From IMG/VR virus record IMGVR_UViG_3300048839_001082, positions 17,523 through 81,522 of that record: a stretch of DNA of 64,000 nt. One strand, written 5' to 3'. This DNA is from a virus. A model generated the notes under the pieces. That model searched no databases and was not told the origin of the DNA. It worked only from the letters and a program-made list of their open reading frames with translations. This document shows positions 57,214 through 64,000 of the stretch, piece by piece (positions within the stretch are counted from its first letter, which is position 1; every line of letters starts with the position of its first letter). The position numbers and the translations under genes are program-made.

Positions 57214-57684
57214 ATGCAGGACACTGCCGTTAATGCTGTTGGCGACGTACACATTCTGTTAGATGACGGAATGGGTGATGTGCGTAACTATCATTTTAAA
57301 AATCTCGTTGTCACTTTAGGTCTTCAGTTCATTGCCCAATCACTCATTAAAACTACCAATAGTCCTGTGGCAATGACCCATATGGGTATTGGTAGCGATG
57401 CCACTGCTGCGGCCACTGCACAAAGTGCCCTATTGAATCAATTAATCCGCAAATCACTTACTAGTGCAACCAATGTGGCCGGTACTTTGGGCAATGATAC
57501 TGTTCAATATCAGGCAACATTCGCTCCCGGTGAAGGCACAAGCACACAAGTTCAAGAAGCTGGTCTTTTCAATGCAAGTACTGCGGGTACAATGCTCTCT
57601 CGGGTTGTGTTCGGCGCAATCAATAAGCAAGCAGCTGACTCAATGACGATCACTTGGAAGATTCGCTTCGCGGCTGGGGTTTAA
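57214..57684 (+). CDS. Putative tail/fibre structural protein, 156 aa
   Basis: ATG at 57214 follows AAGGGGAAAT. The protein is Ala/Thr-rich and beta-rich, with LVVTLGLQFIAQSL, MTHMGIGS and QEAGLFNA motifs that recur in phage structural proteins of unknown role found among fibre genes. It precedes the two spike genes. Confidence 0.6.
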   Translation: MQDTAVNAVGDVHILLDDGMGDVRNYHFKNLVVTLGLQFIAQSLIKTTNSPVAMTHMGIGSDATAAATAQSALLNQLIRKSLTSATNVAGTLGNDTVQYQATFAPGEGTSTQVQEAGLFNASTAGTMLSRVVFGAINKQAADSMTITWKIRFAAGV

Positions 57685-57686
57685 CT

Positions 57687-59144
57687 ATGCCGACGATAGT
57701 GACGCGAGAAACGGGCGTTACTTCCAAAGACGCTCCTCTGACTAATGCTGAAGTTGACGCTAACTTTATTAACCTTAACAATGCCATTAATGCTCTATCA
57801 AAGCTGAGCCAACCTTCCGGACAACTTATTGTTGCGCTGGGCGATAGTTTGCAAGGGAATGCAGTAGGTATGGGCAGCTATGGATTTGCAACTTATTCAA
57901 AATCTGGCTTAAATTGGGGTTGCGCTTTATTAAAACAGGCAATATGGATGCCGGTTGGGATTACACCTGCTTATACATCAGGTCCCCCTGATTTAATTAA
58001 TTATTGTTTGGCAGTATCAGGTGCAACCTCTCAAGACGTTATCGATAACCAAATACCATTAGCTCAAGCATTAAAAGCAAGTTGGTGGTCTGTACAATGT
58101 GGTACAAATGATTTGACACTATTAGCCGGGTCGACCGTTGCGCAAGTTACGGCCCGCCTACAAACGATATGTGAGACCGGCCTTTTGTCTGGGTTAAAAA
58201 TCGCACTATGGACCATTGTTCCCCGTAATGATGCACAATGGACAGCGTTTGAATCTAGTATCACCAGCGCTGGATCTACTATTGCCAAGCAAAAACTAAA
58301 GCAAATGGCTATCAACAATTGGATTAGACGGTATGCACAAGAGACACCGAATATCGTCTTAATCGATCCTTATGAAGAATTGGTAAATCCCGCTAGTTCT
58401 ACGGGTAATTGGTTGGCCGCGTATTCATCTGATGGCGTTCATTGGAATAACACAGGTGCATTTGTTGCTGGGCAAATATTCGCTTCTGCAATGCGCCCAT
58501 TCATCAAACCTATTAACGTAAGCAGTGTAAGTCAATTAGATATTTATAATGCAACTGATAATGTAACCGGTGATTTTGCTATTAACAAGGGAATGCAAGG
58601 TTCTGTTTCCGCATCCGGGCTTGGGATGAGTGGAACATGGCCTACGAATTGGACTGTAGATAATGATGGAACAGCTGATTGTGTCGCCACAACACAAGCC
58701 AGATCTGATACACTCTCGGCCGGGGTTCCTGCAAATGGTCGTGAATTGGAAATTGCAATTTCATCGGTAATTGGCAATTCGACAATTCGTGCATATCAAG
58801 CGTCTACTGGTGCTATTATCCCTGCAAATACTCCTTTTTATGCAGAAATAGAAATTTCTGTAATTTCAAATTCAGCAGCATGGAAAGGTCCATGGATACA
58901 GCTTTTTTCGAACGAAGGTTCAGCGGTGTATGCTGCAAGTATGGAAACTGATTCAAATCTTCCATTAGGTGCATTGTTTGATGCGGTCATTCGTACACCG
59001 GTAATGATAAGTACCGGTGTAACAGGCGGATTGATAATCGCTAATCTAAGTTGTATTACTAGCAGCAATGTAACTGTAAAAATCAAGCGCGTTAGTATTC
59101 GTGCTATTAATGTTAATTTGCCAGGTTTAATCATGAGTGTATAA
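57687..59144 (+). CDS. Tail fibre with SGNH/GDSL esterase domain
   Basis: A 485-aa protein. The N-terminus, GVTSKDAPLTNAEVDANFINLN, is a virion-anchor module shared with the next gene. Residues about 45-275 are an SGNH hydrolase: ALGDSLQG (block I, Ser nucleophile), CGTNDL (block III) and SDGVHWNNTG (block V, Asp-His). The C-terminal part is beta-rich. It probably removes acetyl groups from surface polysaccharide during attachment. Confidence 0.85.
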   Translation: MPTIVTRETGVTSKDAPLTNAEVDANFINLNNAINALSKLSQPSGQLIVALGDSLQGNAVGMGSYGFATYSKSGLNWGCALLKQAIWMPVGITPAYTSGPPDLINYCLAVSGATSQDVIDNQIPLAQALKASWWSVQCGTNDLTLLAGSTVAQVTARLQTICETGLLSGLKIALWTIVPRNDAQWTAFESSITSAGSTIAKQKLKQMAINNWIRRYAQETPNIVLIDPYEELVNPASSTGNWLAAYSSDGVHWNNTGAFVAGQIFASAMRPFIKPINVSSVSQLDIYNATDNVTGDFAINKGMQGSVSASGLGMSGTWPTNWTVDNDGTADCVATTQARSDTLSAGVPANGRELEIAISSVIGNSTIRAYQASTGAIIPANTPFYAEIEISVISNSAAWKGPWIQLFSNEGSAVYAASMETDSNLPLGALFDAVIRTPVMISTGVTGGLIIANLSCITSSNVTVKIKRVSIRAINVNLPGLIMSV

Positions 59145-59147
59145 ATT

Positions 59148-61088
59148 ATGGTGAATATTATAACAAGATCAGTCGGTACGACTGCTAAAGGTAGCCCACT
59201 CACAAATGTTGAGCTTGATAATAACTTTATCAATCTGAAAAATGCTATTGAGTCTGGATTAAGTACAACTCAAATAAATGCTGCTGTAGCACTATTGAAT
59301 GGTAATTTCTCTGGTATTACTCCAGCAGATTTGGAATTCTCTAATTCAAAACTACGTGGAATGAGCGTTGATGATGTCGGTGCTGTTCCTCGTGATCAGA
59401 ATTATTGGGATTTGTTTAGTCGTTTTAATGCAAATGTGGTGCGTACATTTATAAGACCGAATGCAGTTTCTTTTGGTTCAGCTTATACGCTGTTAAGTTC
59501 GCACTATGCCAGTATGGACACGGATATTGCGGCCGCTTGGGCCATTGGGATTAAAACCATTATTGCCGTTCAATCAACAACGGCTTCCAGTATTCTGGAT
59601 GCTCAAAGCCACGACTTCCTGACGAGTGCCGCTGCCAAAACACAATATGCAAATTTTATAGGCAGTCTTGGCCAGCGTTATGCAGGGGATGAGCGTATCG
59701 CGGCTATTGACATAATTAATGAACCTTTTGATGCAACAGTGGGTGTTACTCAAATCGGTTCCGACAATATTATGGCCTTGCAAGAGGAATGCATTGCCGC
59801 AATTCGTTTGCACGATCTAAATAGAATATGTATTGTTGAGTGTACGGGTCATGATTCACCAGTCGGGTTTACTTTCTTAAAACCGGTTGCTGACAAAAAT
59901 GTGGTGTATTCTGTTCATGTGTATCAACCATTTGGTGTCACGCACAGTAATGTGACAGCTCCTCTTTATACAGGATTATGGCCCACAGCAACACCTGTTG
60001 ATGGTGGTTTTTCTTGGCTGAATGCTCAAATAGGAAATCGTGAACGCTTAAAACAAGAATTGAAGCCAGTTATTGATTTTCAGAACAGATATGGCGTGAA
60101 TATTTTTGTTGGAGAGTTTTCATGCTCTCGCATGACGCATCATACGGTTGCTCCCGCTTATGTCGAAGATGCTATTAATGTATTTGAAGAATTGGGTTGG
60201 AGTTGGAACTATCATTCATTTGGATTTCCATCAGTGCCTTGGGGACCCTTTGAAATGCCCTTTAGTAGTGCTTTAATTTCTTATAATAATACAGTTACAT
60301 CAGGCACTGTGGCGTTAAATACGACGACAGGTAATCCAGGAAATAGCTCCAGAACTCCGATTGCTCCTATCTCTTCAGCATTTTCCAAAAACAAGTTGCA
60401 CAGAAATGCACCGGTACCGCCACAGGTGGCATTTTTCGCCGGCGAAGATTTTGAGTTAGCTTCATCAGGCCGTTCTTGGACAAGTCTTAATGGCGTTACT
60501 GGCGCTGGTGTTGTCAATACTGCTGCCACCTCTTTCCCGAAAAGCGGTACGAAGCACGCGCTGTTCACTCACGCAGATACGGGAGATGCCGCAGCGGCTT
60601 CTATCCTGATGTCTGATCAAGTAGGTGCTCAAGGTGAAGGTGAATTATTCTTAAGTTTTGATGTCCGTTTGGGAGCCACCATCACATCCAGTAAAACACT
60701 TCAACTACTTCAGGCTTTCGGAGAAGGCGGCTCAAACCCTTACCTTACGCTTGCCAATGTGCCCGGTACTAACACGTGGCAATTGGACGTTTGGAAAGGT
60801 AGTGGAGACTATGGTGCTAGACAATTTTATCTAGTAAATGGATTGAGTCTTCCTGTGGGTGTTTACACACGACTTAAGCTGGCATGGATTGCAGATCAAT
60901 ACATAGGCAGAATACGTGTGTGGCAAGATAACATTCTTCTGGTTGATATAAATACCACACCAACGATCACCAATAACGCCACTGATGGCTTGTGGCGTCC
61001 TCAATTGGGTTTATTAAACAGTAATCAACGCTTACAGAATTTGGCGTTTGATAATATTTTGTTCAGTCGTGGTAGCGACATTTGTTAA
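59148..61088 (+). CDS. Tail spike with GH5-like glycoside hydrolase domain
   Basis: A 646-aa protein. The N-terminal anchor (GTTAKGSPLTNVELDNNFINLK) matches that of the upstream fibre. Residues about 70-380 are a cellulase-like TIM barrel: DIINEPFD holds the acid/base Glu and FVGEFSCSR the nucleophile Glu, with VYSVHVYQP between. A C-terminal LamG/jelly-roll-like domain follows (about 435-640). It should degrade a host capsule or exopolysaccharide and so act as a depolymerase. Confidence 0.85.
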   Translation: MVNIITRSVGTTAKGSPLTNVELDNNFINLKNAIESGLSTTQINAAVALLNGNFSGITPADLEFSNSKLRGMSVDDVGAVPRDQNYWDLFSRFNANVVRTFIRPNAVSFGSAYTLLSSHYASMDTDIAAAWAIGIKTIIAVQSTTASSILDAQSHDFLTSAAAKTQYANFIGSLGQRYAGDERIAAIDIINEPFDATVGVTQIGSDNIMALQEECIAAIRLHDLNRICIVECTGHDSPVGFTFLKPVADKNVVYSVHVYQPFGVTHSNVTAPLYTGLWPTATPVDGGFSWLNAQIGNRERLKQELKPVIDFQNRYGVNIFVGEFSCSRMTHHTVAPAYVEDAINVFEELGWSWNYHSFGFPSVPWGPFEMPFSSALISYNNTVTSGTVALNTTTGNPGNSSRTPIAPISSAFSKNKLHRNAPVPPQVAFFAGEDFELASSGRSWTSLNGVTGAGVVNTAATSFPKSGTKHALFTHADTGDAAAASILMSDQVGAQGEGELFLSFDVRLGATITSSKTLQLLQAFGEGGSNPYLTLANVPGTNTWQLDVWKGSGDYGARQFYLVNGLSLPVGVYTRLKLAWIADQYIGRIRVWQDNILLVDINTTPTITNNATDGLWRPQLGLLNSNQRLQNLAFDNILFSRGSDIC

Positions 61089-61097
61089 GGAATAAAA

Positions 61098-61304
61098 ATG
61101 GATATTAAAATCAATGAAGTAACAATTACCCCGACTTCTAATATAATTTCCGCTATTACAAACCCTGCAGATCAAATCCCCGAGAATTGGGACATTGTGC
61201 CCAGTGATAAAAATGAAATGTGGTTCGTATATAATAATAAAGCCACGGGTTCTCATTTCGAAGGACCAAAGAGAGAATTTATGTCCATTTACATGAAAGG
61301 TTAA
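61098..61304 (+). CDS. Hypothetical protein, 68 aa
   Basis: ATG follows AAGGAATAAAA. The protein is small and soluble with Asn/Lys/Ile-rich composition. It sits between the spike and another structural gene and could be a small chaperone or fibre cap. No family is recognised. Confidence 0.55.
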   Translation: MDIKINEVTITPTSNIISAITNPADQIPENWDIVPSDKNEMWFVYNNKATGSHFEGPKREFMSIYMKG

Positions 61305-61307
61305 CAC

Positions 61308-61706
61308 GTGGCTAACGTAAAATATCCGAAGTACGCTGAGGCACTGCTTCAGGCGGGCGTCAATTTGAGTTCAGGCACCGTTAAAGCTGCCCTAATCGAT
61401 ACGGGAACTGTTACTTATAACGCCACACATCAATATTACAGTAGTGTTTCCACAGGTGTCATCGGCACACCGGTGGCACTTGCAAGTAAAACATTTACCA
61501 ATGGACTGTTTGATGCAGCCGATTTAGCGTTTTCAGCGGTGACCAGTAATACGGCAGAAGCCTTGATTCTTTATGTTGACACAGGTACTGCGGGCACTTC
61601 TCCATTATTGGTTTGGATGGATACAGGCGTTAGTGGTTTTCCAGTCACTCCGAATGGTGGCGATATTAATCTTACTTGGAATGCTTCAGGCATTTTTCAG
61701 ATTTAA
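61308..61706 (+). CDS. Putative structural protein, 132 aa
   Basis: GTG start 3 nt after the previous gene. MANVKYPKYAEALLQAGVNLSSGTVKAALID and LILYVDTGTAGTSPLLVWMDTG are patterns found in small virion proteins near fibre genes in many proteobacterial phages. Function is unknown. Confidence 0.65.
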   Translation: MANVKYPKYAEALLQAGVNLSSGTVKAALIDTGTVTYNATHQYYSSVSTGVIGTPVALASKTFTNGLFDAADLAFSAVTSNTAEALILYVDTGTAGTSPLLVWMDTGVSGFPVTPNGGDINLTWNASGIFQI

Positions 61707-61755
61707 TTATGATAAGCATCAACGAAACGCGGCCCGCGCCGCTGGGAGATTGAGC

Positions 61756-62229
61756 ATGACACCGGAACAACTGACGACGCTGAAGGCGGCGATTCTGGCG
61801 GAGACGAATGCTGGATTTGTTGAGCTACGCACGCAGGGCGCTACGGGCGCGATGGCGGCGTTCTACAACGAACAAGCGGCGCCAGTTTTCTACATCTGGC
61901 GCAAGAACTACACGCCAGACCTAATCGCAGATGCCATCGACATTGGCATCACGCAGCTTGACGGGTTGACGGCTAGCAAGCGCGATTCGCTGTTGTGGTG
62001 GGCAAATCGTCAGCACGACGCATCGCTGGCAGCGACTCAGGCCGCGATCAATGATCTGTGCGGCAGTCAGAACACGCTCAAGAATGCTGTGCTTGATGGC
62101 GGAAAACGCAAGGTGACGCGCGGAGAAAAGCTGTACTCCACCGGCACCGGCTCGCTGGCTTCACCGGGGGCCACCGGCTTTGAGGGCGCGATCAACAACG
62201 GCGACATCGTGGCCGCGCTGGAGGCTTAA
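61756..62229 (+). CDS. Hypothetical GC-rich protein, 157 aa
   Basis: ATG at 61756 is chosen because the G+C content rises sharply just before it. The start TPEQLTTLKAAILAE and GAMAAFYN...FYIWR are typical of proteins encoded near tail genes in betaproteobacterial phages. It begins an imported block of three genes ending near 63530. Structural or chaperone role unknown. Confidence 0.65.
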   Translation: MTPEQLTTLKAAILAETNAGFVELRTQGATGAMAAFYNEQAAPVFYIWRKNYTPDLIADAIDIGITQLDGLTASKRDSLLWWANRQHDASLAATQAAINDLCGSQNTLKNAVLDGGKRKVTRGEKLYSTGTGSLASPGATGFEGAINNGDIVAALEA

Positions 62230-62670
62230 ATGGCAACCACAGCAACCTATGCACAAGGCACACGAAGCTCTGCCGTTCTCGCGTTGGGAACGCTTGCAAG
62301 CGCGACCTATGTGACCAGCAGCGCCATTGACCTCGGGGCCACTATCCCGATGGACGTGACTTTCGAGATGGAAGCAAACGCCAACGGCTCGCCAAGCGGA
62401 AACAAGCAGCTGGTGCTGTTCTGCAAGTTCAGCCTTGACGGCACGAACTACGGCAGCGGCCCGGAGAGCGGCACAACGGCGACGGAAGAAGGCGACCTGC
62501 ATTTCATCGGCGCCATGCCGACCGTTGACACGAACGATCACCGCAAGTTCTTTTCGCTGGCTGGGCTGCCGATTGCGCGCTACCTGAAGCTGGTTGTGAA
62601 GAACGACCTGGGCGTTGCACTCACCAGCGGCAACGTCTACAAGTCTGACATCACCATTGTCTCGACATAA
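62230..62670 (+). CDS. Putative virion protein, 146 aa, GC-rich
   Basis: It starts immediately after the previous stop. The protein is beta-rich and Ala/Ser/Thr-rich (ALGTLASATYVTSSAIDLGA), with a pattern seen in small structural proteins of proteobacterial phages. High G+C groups it with its two neighbours. Confidence 0.65.
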   Translation: MATTATYAQGTRSSAVLALGTLASATYVTSSAIDLGATIPMDVTFEMEANANGSPSGNKQLVLFCKFSLDGTNYGSGPESGTTATEEGDLHFIGAMPTVDTNDHRKFFSLAGLPIARYLKLVVKNDLGVALTSGNVYKSDITIVST

Positions 62671-62679
62671 GGCCCCGCC

Positions 62680-63528
62680 GTGCTGATTCTCGAAAGGCCG
62701 TGGACGCGGCAGCCGCAGTTTGCTGCTATCCCGTCTCGGAAATGGCTTGGCAGCGGCATGCGAGCATTATTCCTGCCGCTACCCAATGGCATGATTTATG
62801 AGGCTGTAACGAGGCGCATCCCAGATGCTTTCGTTGCAACCCCTGTAACTCGTCCTAGAGGCACTTATAGCAGGCTGAGTTCATCTGCTGCGACTGCACA
62901 ATTCAATACAGTATTCGGCATGCCGCAAAACGGCATTACGATAGTAGTATTCTGCCGGAACACATCAACATCAGGATTTGATGCCGGCGCAATTCTTAAA
63001 GTTGGCAGTCCAACAACCGGCTACGGAATTGGCGTTGGGTCTGGAGTTGTTGACTCATGGGACACGCCGGCATCAGCGCAGCGCCTGACTGGGCTGTACG
63101 AGGCGGTGGCTTGGAAGTACCCTGGTTCTGTAGTAACAGTTCCATCGACGGGCATTGAATATTACTGCGCCGCGATGCGCATTAGCGCCAACAATACTGG
63201 CGGCATTTACGCCCCTGGCTTGGGTGAAGGAACCTGGGCCGCAAGCACGCCAGTCGCTCCGGCATCCAACACATACATCGGCGGCTACCAATCGGGACGC
63301 TACCCTGAAGAGCATGAATTGCTGGCTGCGGCTTTGTTCTCATCGATCCTGACAAATGCCGACGTGCTTTCGCTTTATAACGATCCCTGGCAGCTATTCC
63401 AGCCCAGCCGCATCTACATCCCGCAAGCCACCGCAGCCGGCTACACCCACCCCACCCTGAGCGTCGCGACCGCGCTCGAAATCAGCGCGACGAGCTTCAA
63501 GCCGAGCGTGACGTACACGTTTTCATAA
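62680..63528 (+). CDS. Putative fibre/LamG-like virion protein, 282 aa
   Basis: GTG start 9 nt after the previous gene, giving MLILERPWTRQPQ, a common N-terminus in such cassettes. The body looks like a LamG-type beta sandwich ending with LLAAALFSSILTNADVLSLYNDPWQLFQP. The C-terminal 35 residues (YTHPTLSVATALEISA) resemble a linker to a further domain. GC-rich, likely imported receptor-binding material. Confidence 0.65.
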   Translation: MLILERPWTRQPQFAAIPSRKWLGSGMRALFLPLPNGMIYEAVTRRIPDAFVATPVTRPRGTYSRLSSSAATAQFNTVFGMPQNGITIVVFCRNTSTSGFDAGAILKVGSPTTGYGIGVGSGVVDSWDTPASAQRLTGLYEAVAWKYPGSVVTVPSTGIEYYCAAMRISANNTGGIYAPGLGEGTWAASTPVAPASNTYIGGYQSGRYPEEHELLAAALFSSILTNADVLSLYNDPWQLFQPSRIYIPQATAAGYTHPTLSVATALEISATSFKPSVTYTFS

Positions 63529-63537
63529 GGATGACAT

Positions 63538-64000
63538 ATGAGTCGTACTGCCTACTGGATCGCGCATCCGACAAGTACTTGGGTGGCTGGTACTTTAACC
63601 GGCGAACATGTTCGTTTACGTAAACTTTCAAATGGTACTACGGACGCTAATTTCTTCGGAGATGAGCCGTTCATCGCGACCATCGGCAGTGATACGCTCA
63701 CCGAAAGTGTAGCTGCATCGCCGGCCACAGAAGGTATTGAATATACTGTTGCGTGGGTCATTTATGATCCTGAAGCGACTCCGCAATACAGTAACGTTGA
63801 AATTGGCACCTTCAATACTATTTCAAATACCATAACAGCTTCGTATATTGAATCTAGTTTATTAATTTATGCGCCTTCATTATCATTAGGGGCTGTATCT
63901 TTAACTGCTCCTTTAATTGATTCCACATTTACTATCAATGCTCCTTCATTATCATTAGGGGCTGTATCTTTAACTGCTCCTTTAATTGATTCCACATTTA
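63538..64000 (+). CDS. Virion protein with tandem repeats, 3' end outside window
   Basis: ATG follows AAGGATGACAT. At least 154 codons lie in the window. The first 110 residues are beta-rich (AHPTSTWVAGTLTGEHVRLRKL), and then a 23-residue unit begins to repeat (APSLSLGAVSLTAPLIDST). The A+T content returns to the phage average. Likely an elongated fibre or surface protein. Confidence 0.65.
   Translation, partial: MSRTAYWIAHPTSTWVAGTLTGEHVRLRKLSNGTTDANFFGDEPFIATIGSDTLTESVAASPATEGIEYTVAWVIYDPEATPQYSNVEIGTFNTISNTITASYIESSLLIYAPSLSLGAVSLTAPLIDSTFTINAPSLSLGAVSLTAPLIDSTF
63871..64000 (+). repeat. 69-nt coding tandem repeat, running off the window
   Basis: The unit beginning at 63871 repeats from 63940 with a 69-nt period. 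Over the visible 61 bases the two copies differ only at one position (GCGCC against GCTCC), so the duplication is recent or kept identical by recombination. It encodes 23-residue repeats. Confidence 0.85.

Noticed and set aside
1-64000. CRISPR array, rRNA, insertion sequence or integrase
   Set aside because: No spaced identical direct repeats, no rRNA-like sequence, and no transposase or recombinase motif was found on reading.

Overview
This window is part of the genome of a large, mostly AT-rich double-stranded DNA bacteriophage; every confident gene is on the + strand. The tail genes point to a siphovirus: a tape-measure protein of at least 1712 aa that runs off the left edge, followed by a lambda gpJ-like tail-tip protein of 2303 aa. 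The replication genes are instead T7-like: single-subunit RNA polymerase, gp2.5-type single-stranded DNA-binding protein, family A DNA polymerase, 5'-3' exonuclease, TOPRIM primase-helicase and small ATP-dependent ligase. A GH24 endolysin, a lipoprotein with a lipobox and a peptide with a type IV prepilin signal fit a Gram-negative host. GC-rich cassettes whose proteins resemble accessory proteins of betaproteobacterial phages make a Burkholderiales-type host my best guess, but this is inference.

Layout. 1-14.4 kb: tape measure, tail proteins, split tail tip and fibre-assembly-like protein. 14.4-16.9 kb: papain-like amidase, membrane protein (possible holin) and endolysin. 16.9-22.1 kb: probable early/takeover region with many tiny genes, a DUF1874/AcrIII-1-like ring nuclease, two tRNAs, a run of very small membrane proteins including the prepilin mimic, and a large amount of structured non-coding RNA. 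22.1-24.8 kb: T7-like RNA polymerase split by a group I intron. 25.3-44.8 kb: replication and nucleotide metabolism, including a primase-helicase with a LAGLIDADG intein, a class II ribonucleotide reductase split by a second group I intron, ligase, a nucleotidyltransferase-like protein, a macrodomain-like protein and a DHH phosphoesterase. 45-51.7 kb: small accessory genes, three complete tRNAs, tRNA debris and an HNH endonuclease lodged in a tRNA-Leu gene. 51.75-52.35 kb: a strong terminator and a highly palindromic non-coding region. 52.3-54.4 kb: terminase genes. 54.4-64 kb: virion and receptor-binding genes, including an SGNH-esterase fibre and a GH5-like glycosidase spike. Portal and capsid genes are not seen and probably lie outside the window.

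How it works together. The phage RNA polymerase probably transcribes later genes; a 13-nt motif seen twice upstream of genes is a promoter candidate. The replisome is T7-like and is fed by a B12-dependent ribonucleotide reductase. Three replication or transcription genes carry self-splicing elements placed exactly at catalytic motifs. The most promising undescribed items are a family of two-hairpin RNA leaders with full covariation (17.29, 17.74 and 19.61 kb), a 37-aa prepilin mimic, a predicted anti-type III CRISPR ring nuclease, a zincin motif inside the tape measure, and a palindromic region upstream of terminase. All functions are inferred from sequence reading alone; no searches or folding programs were run.
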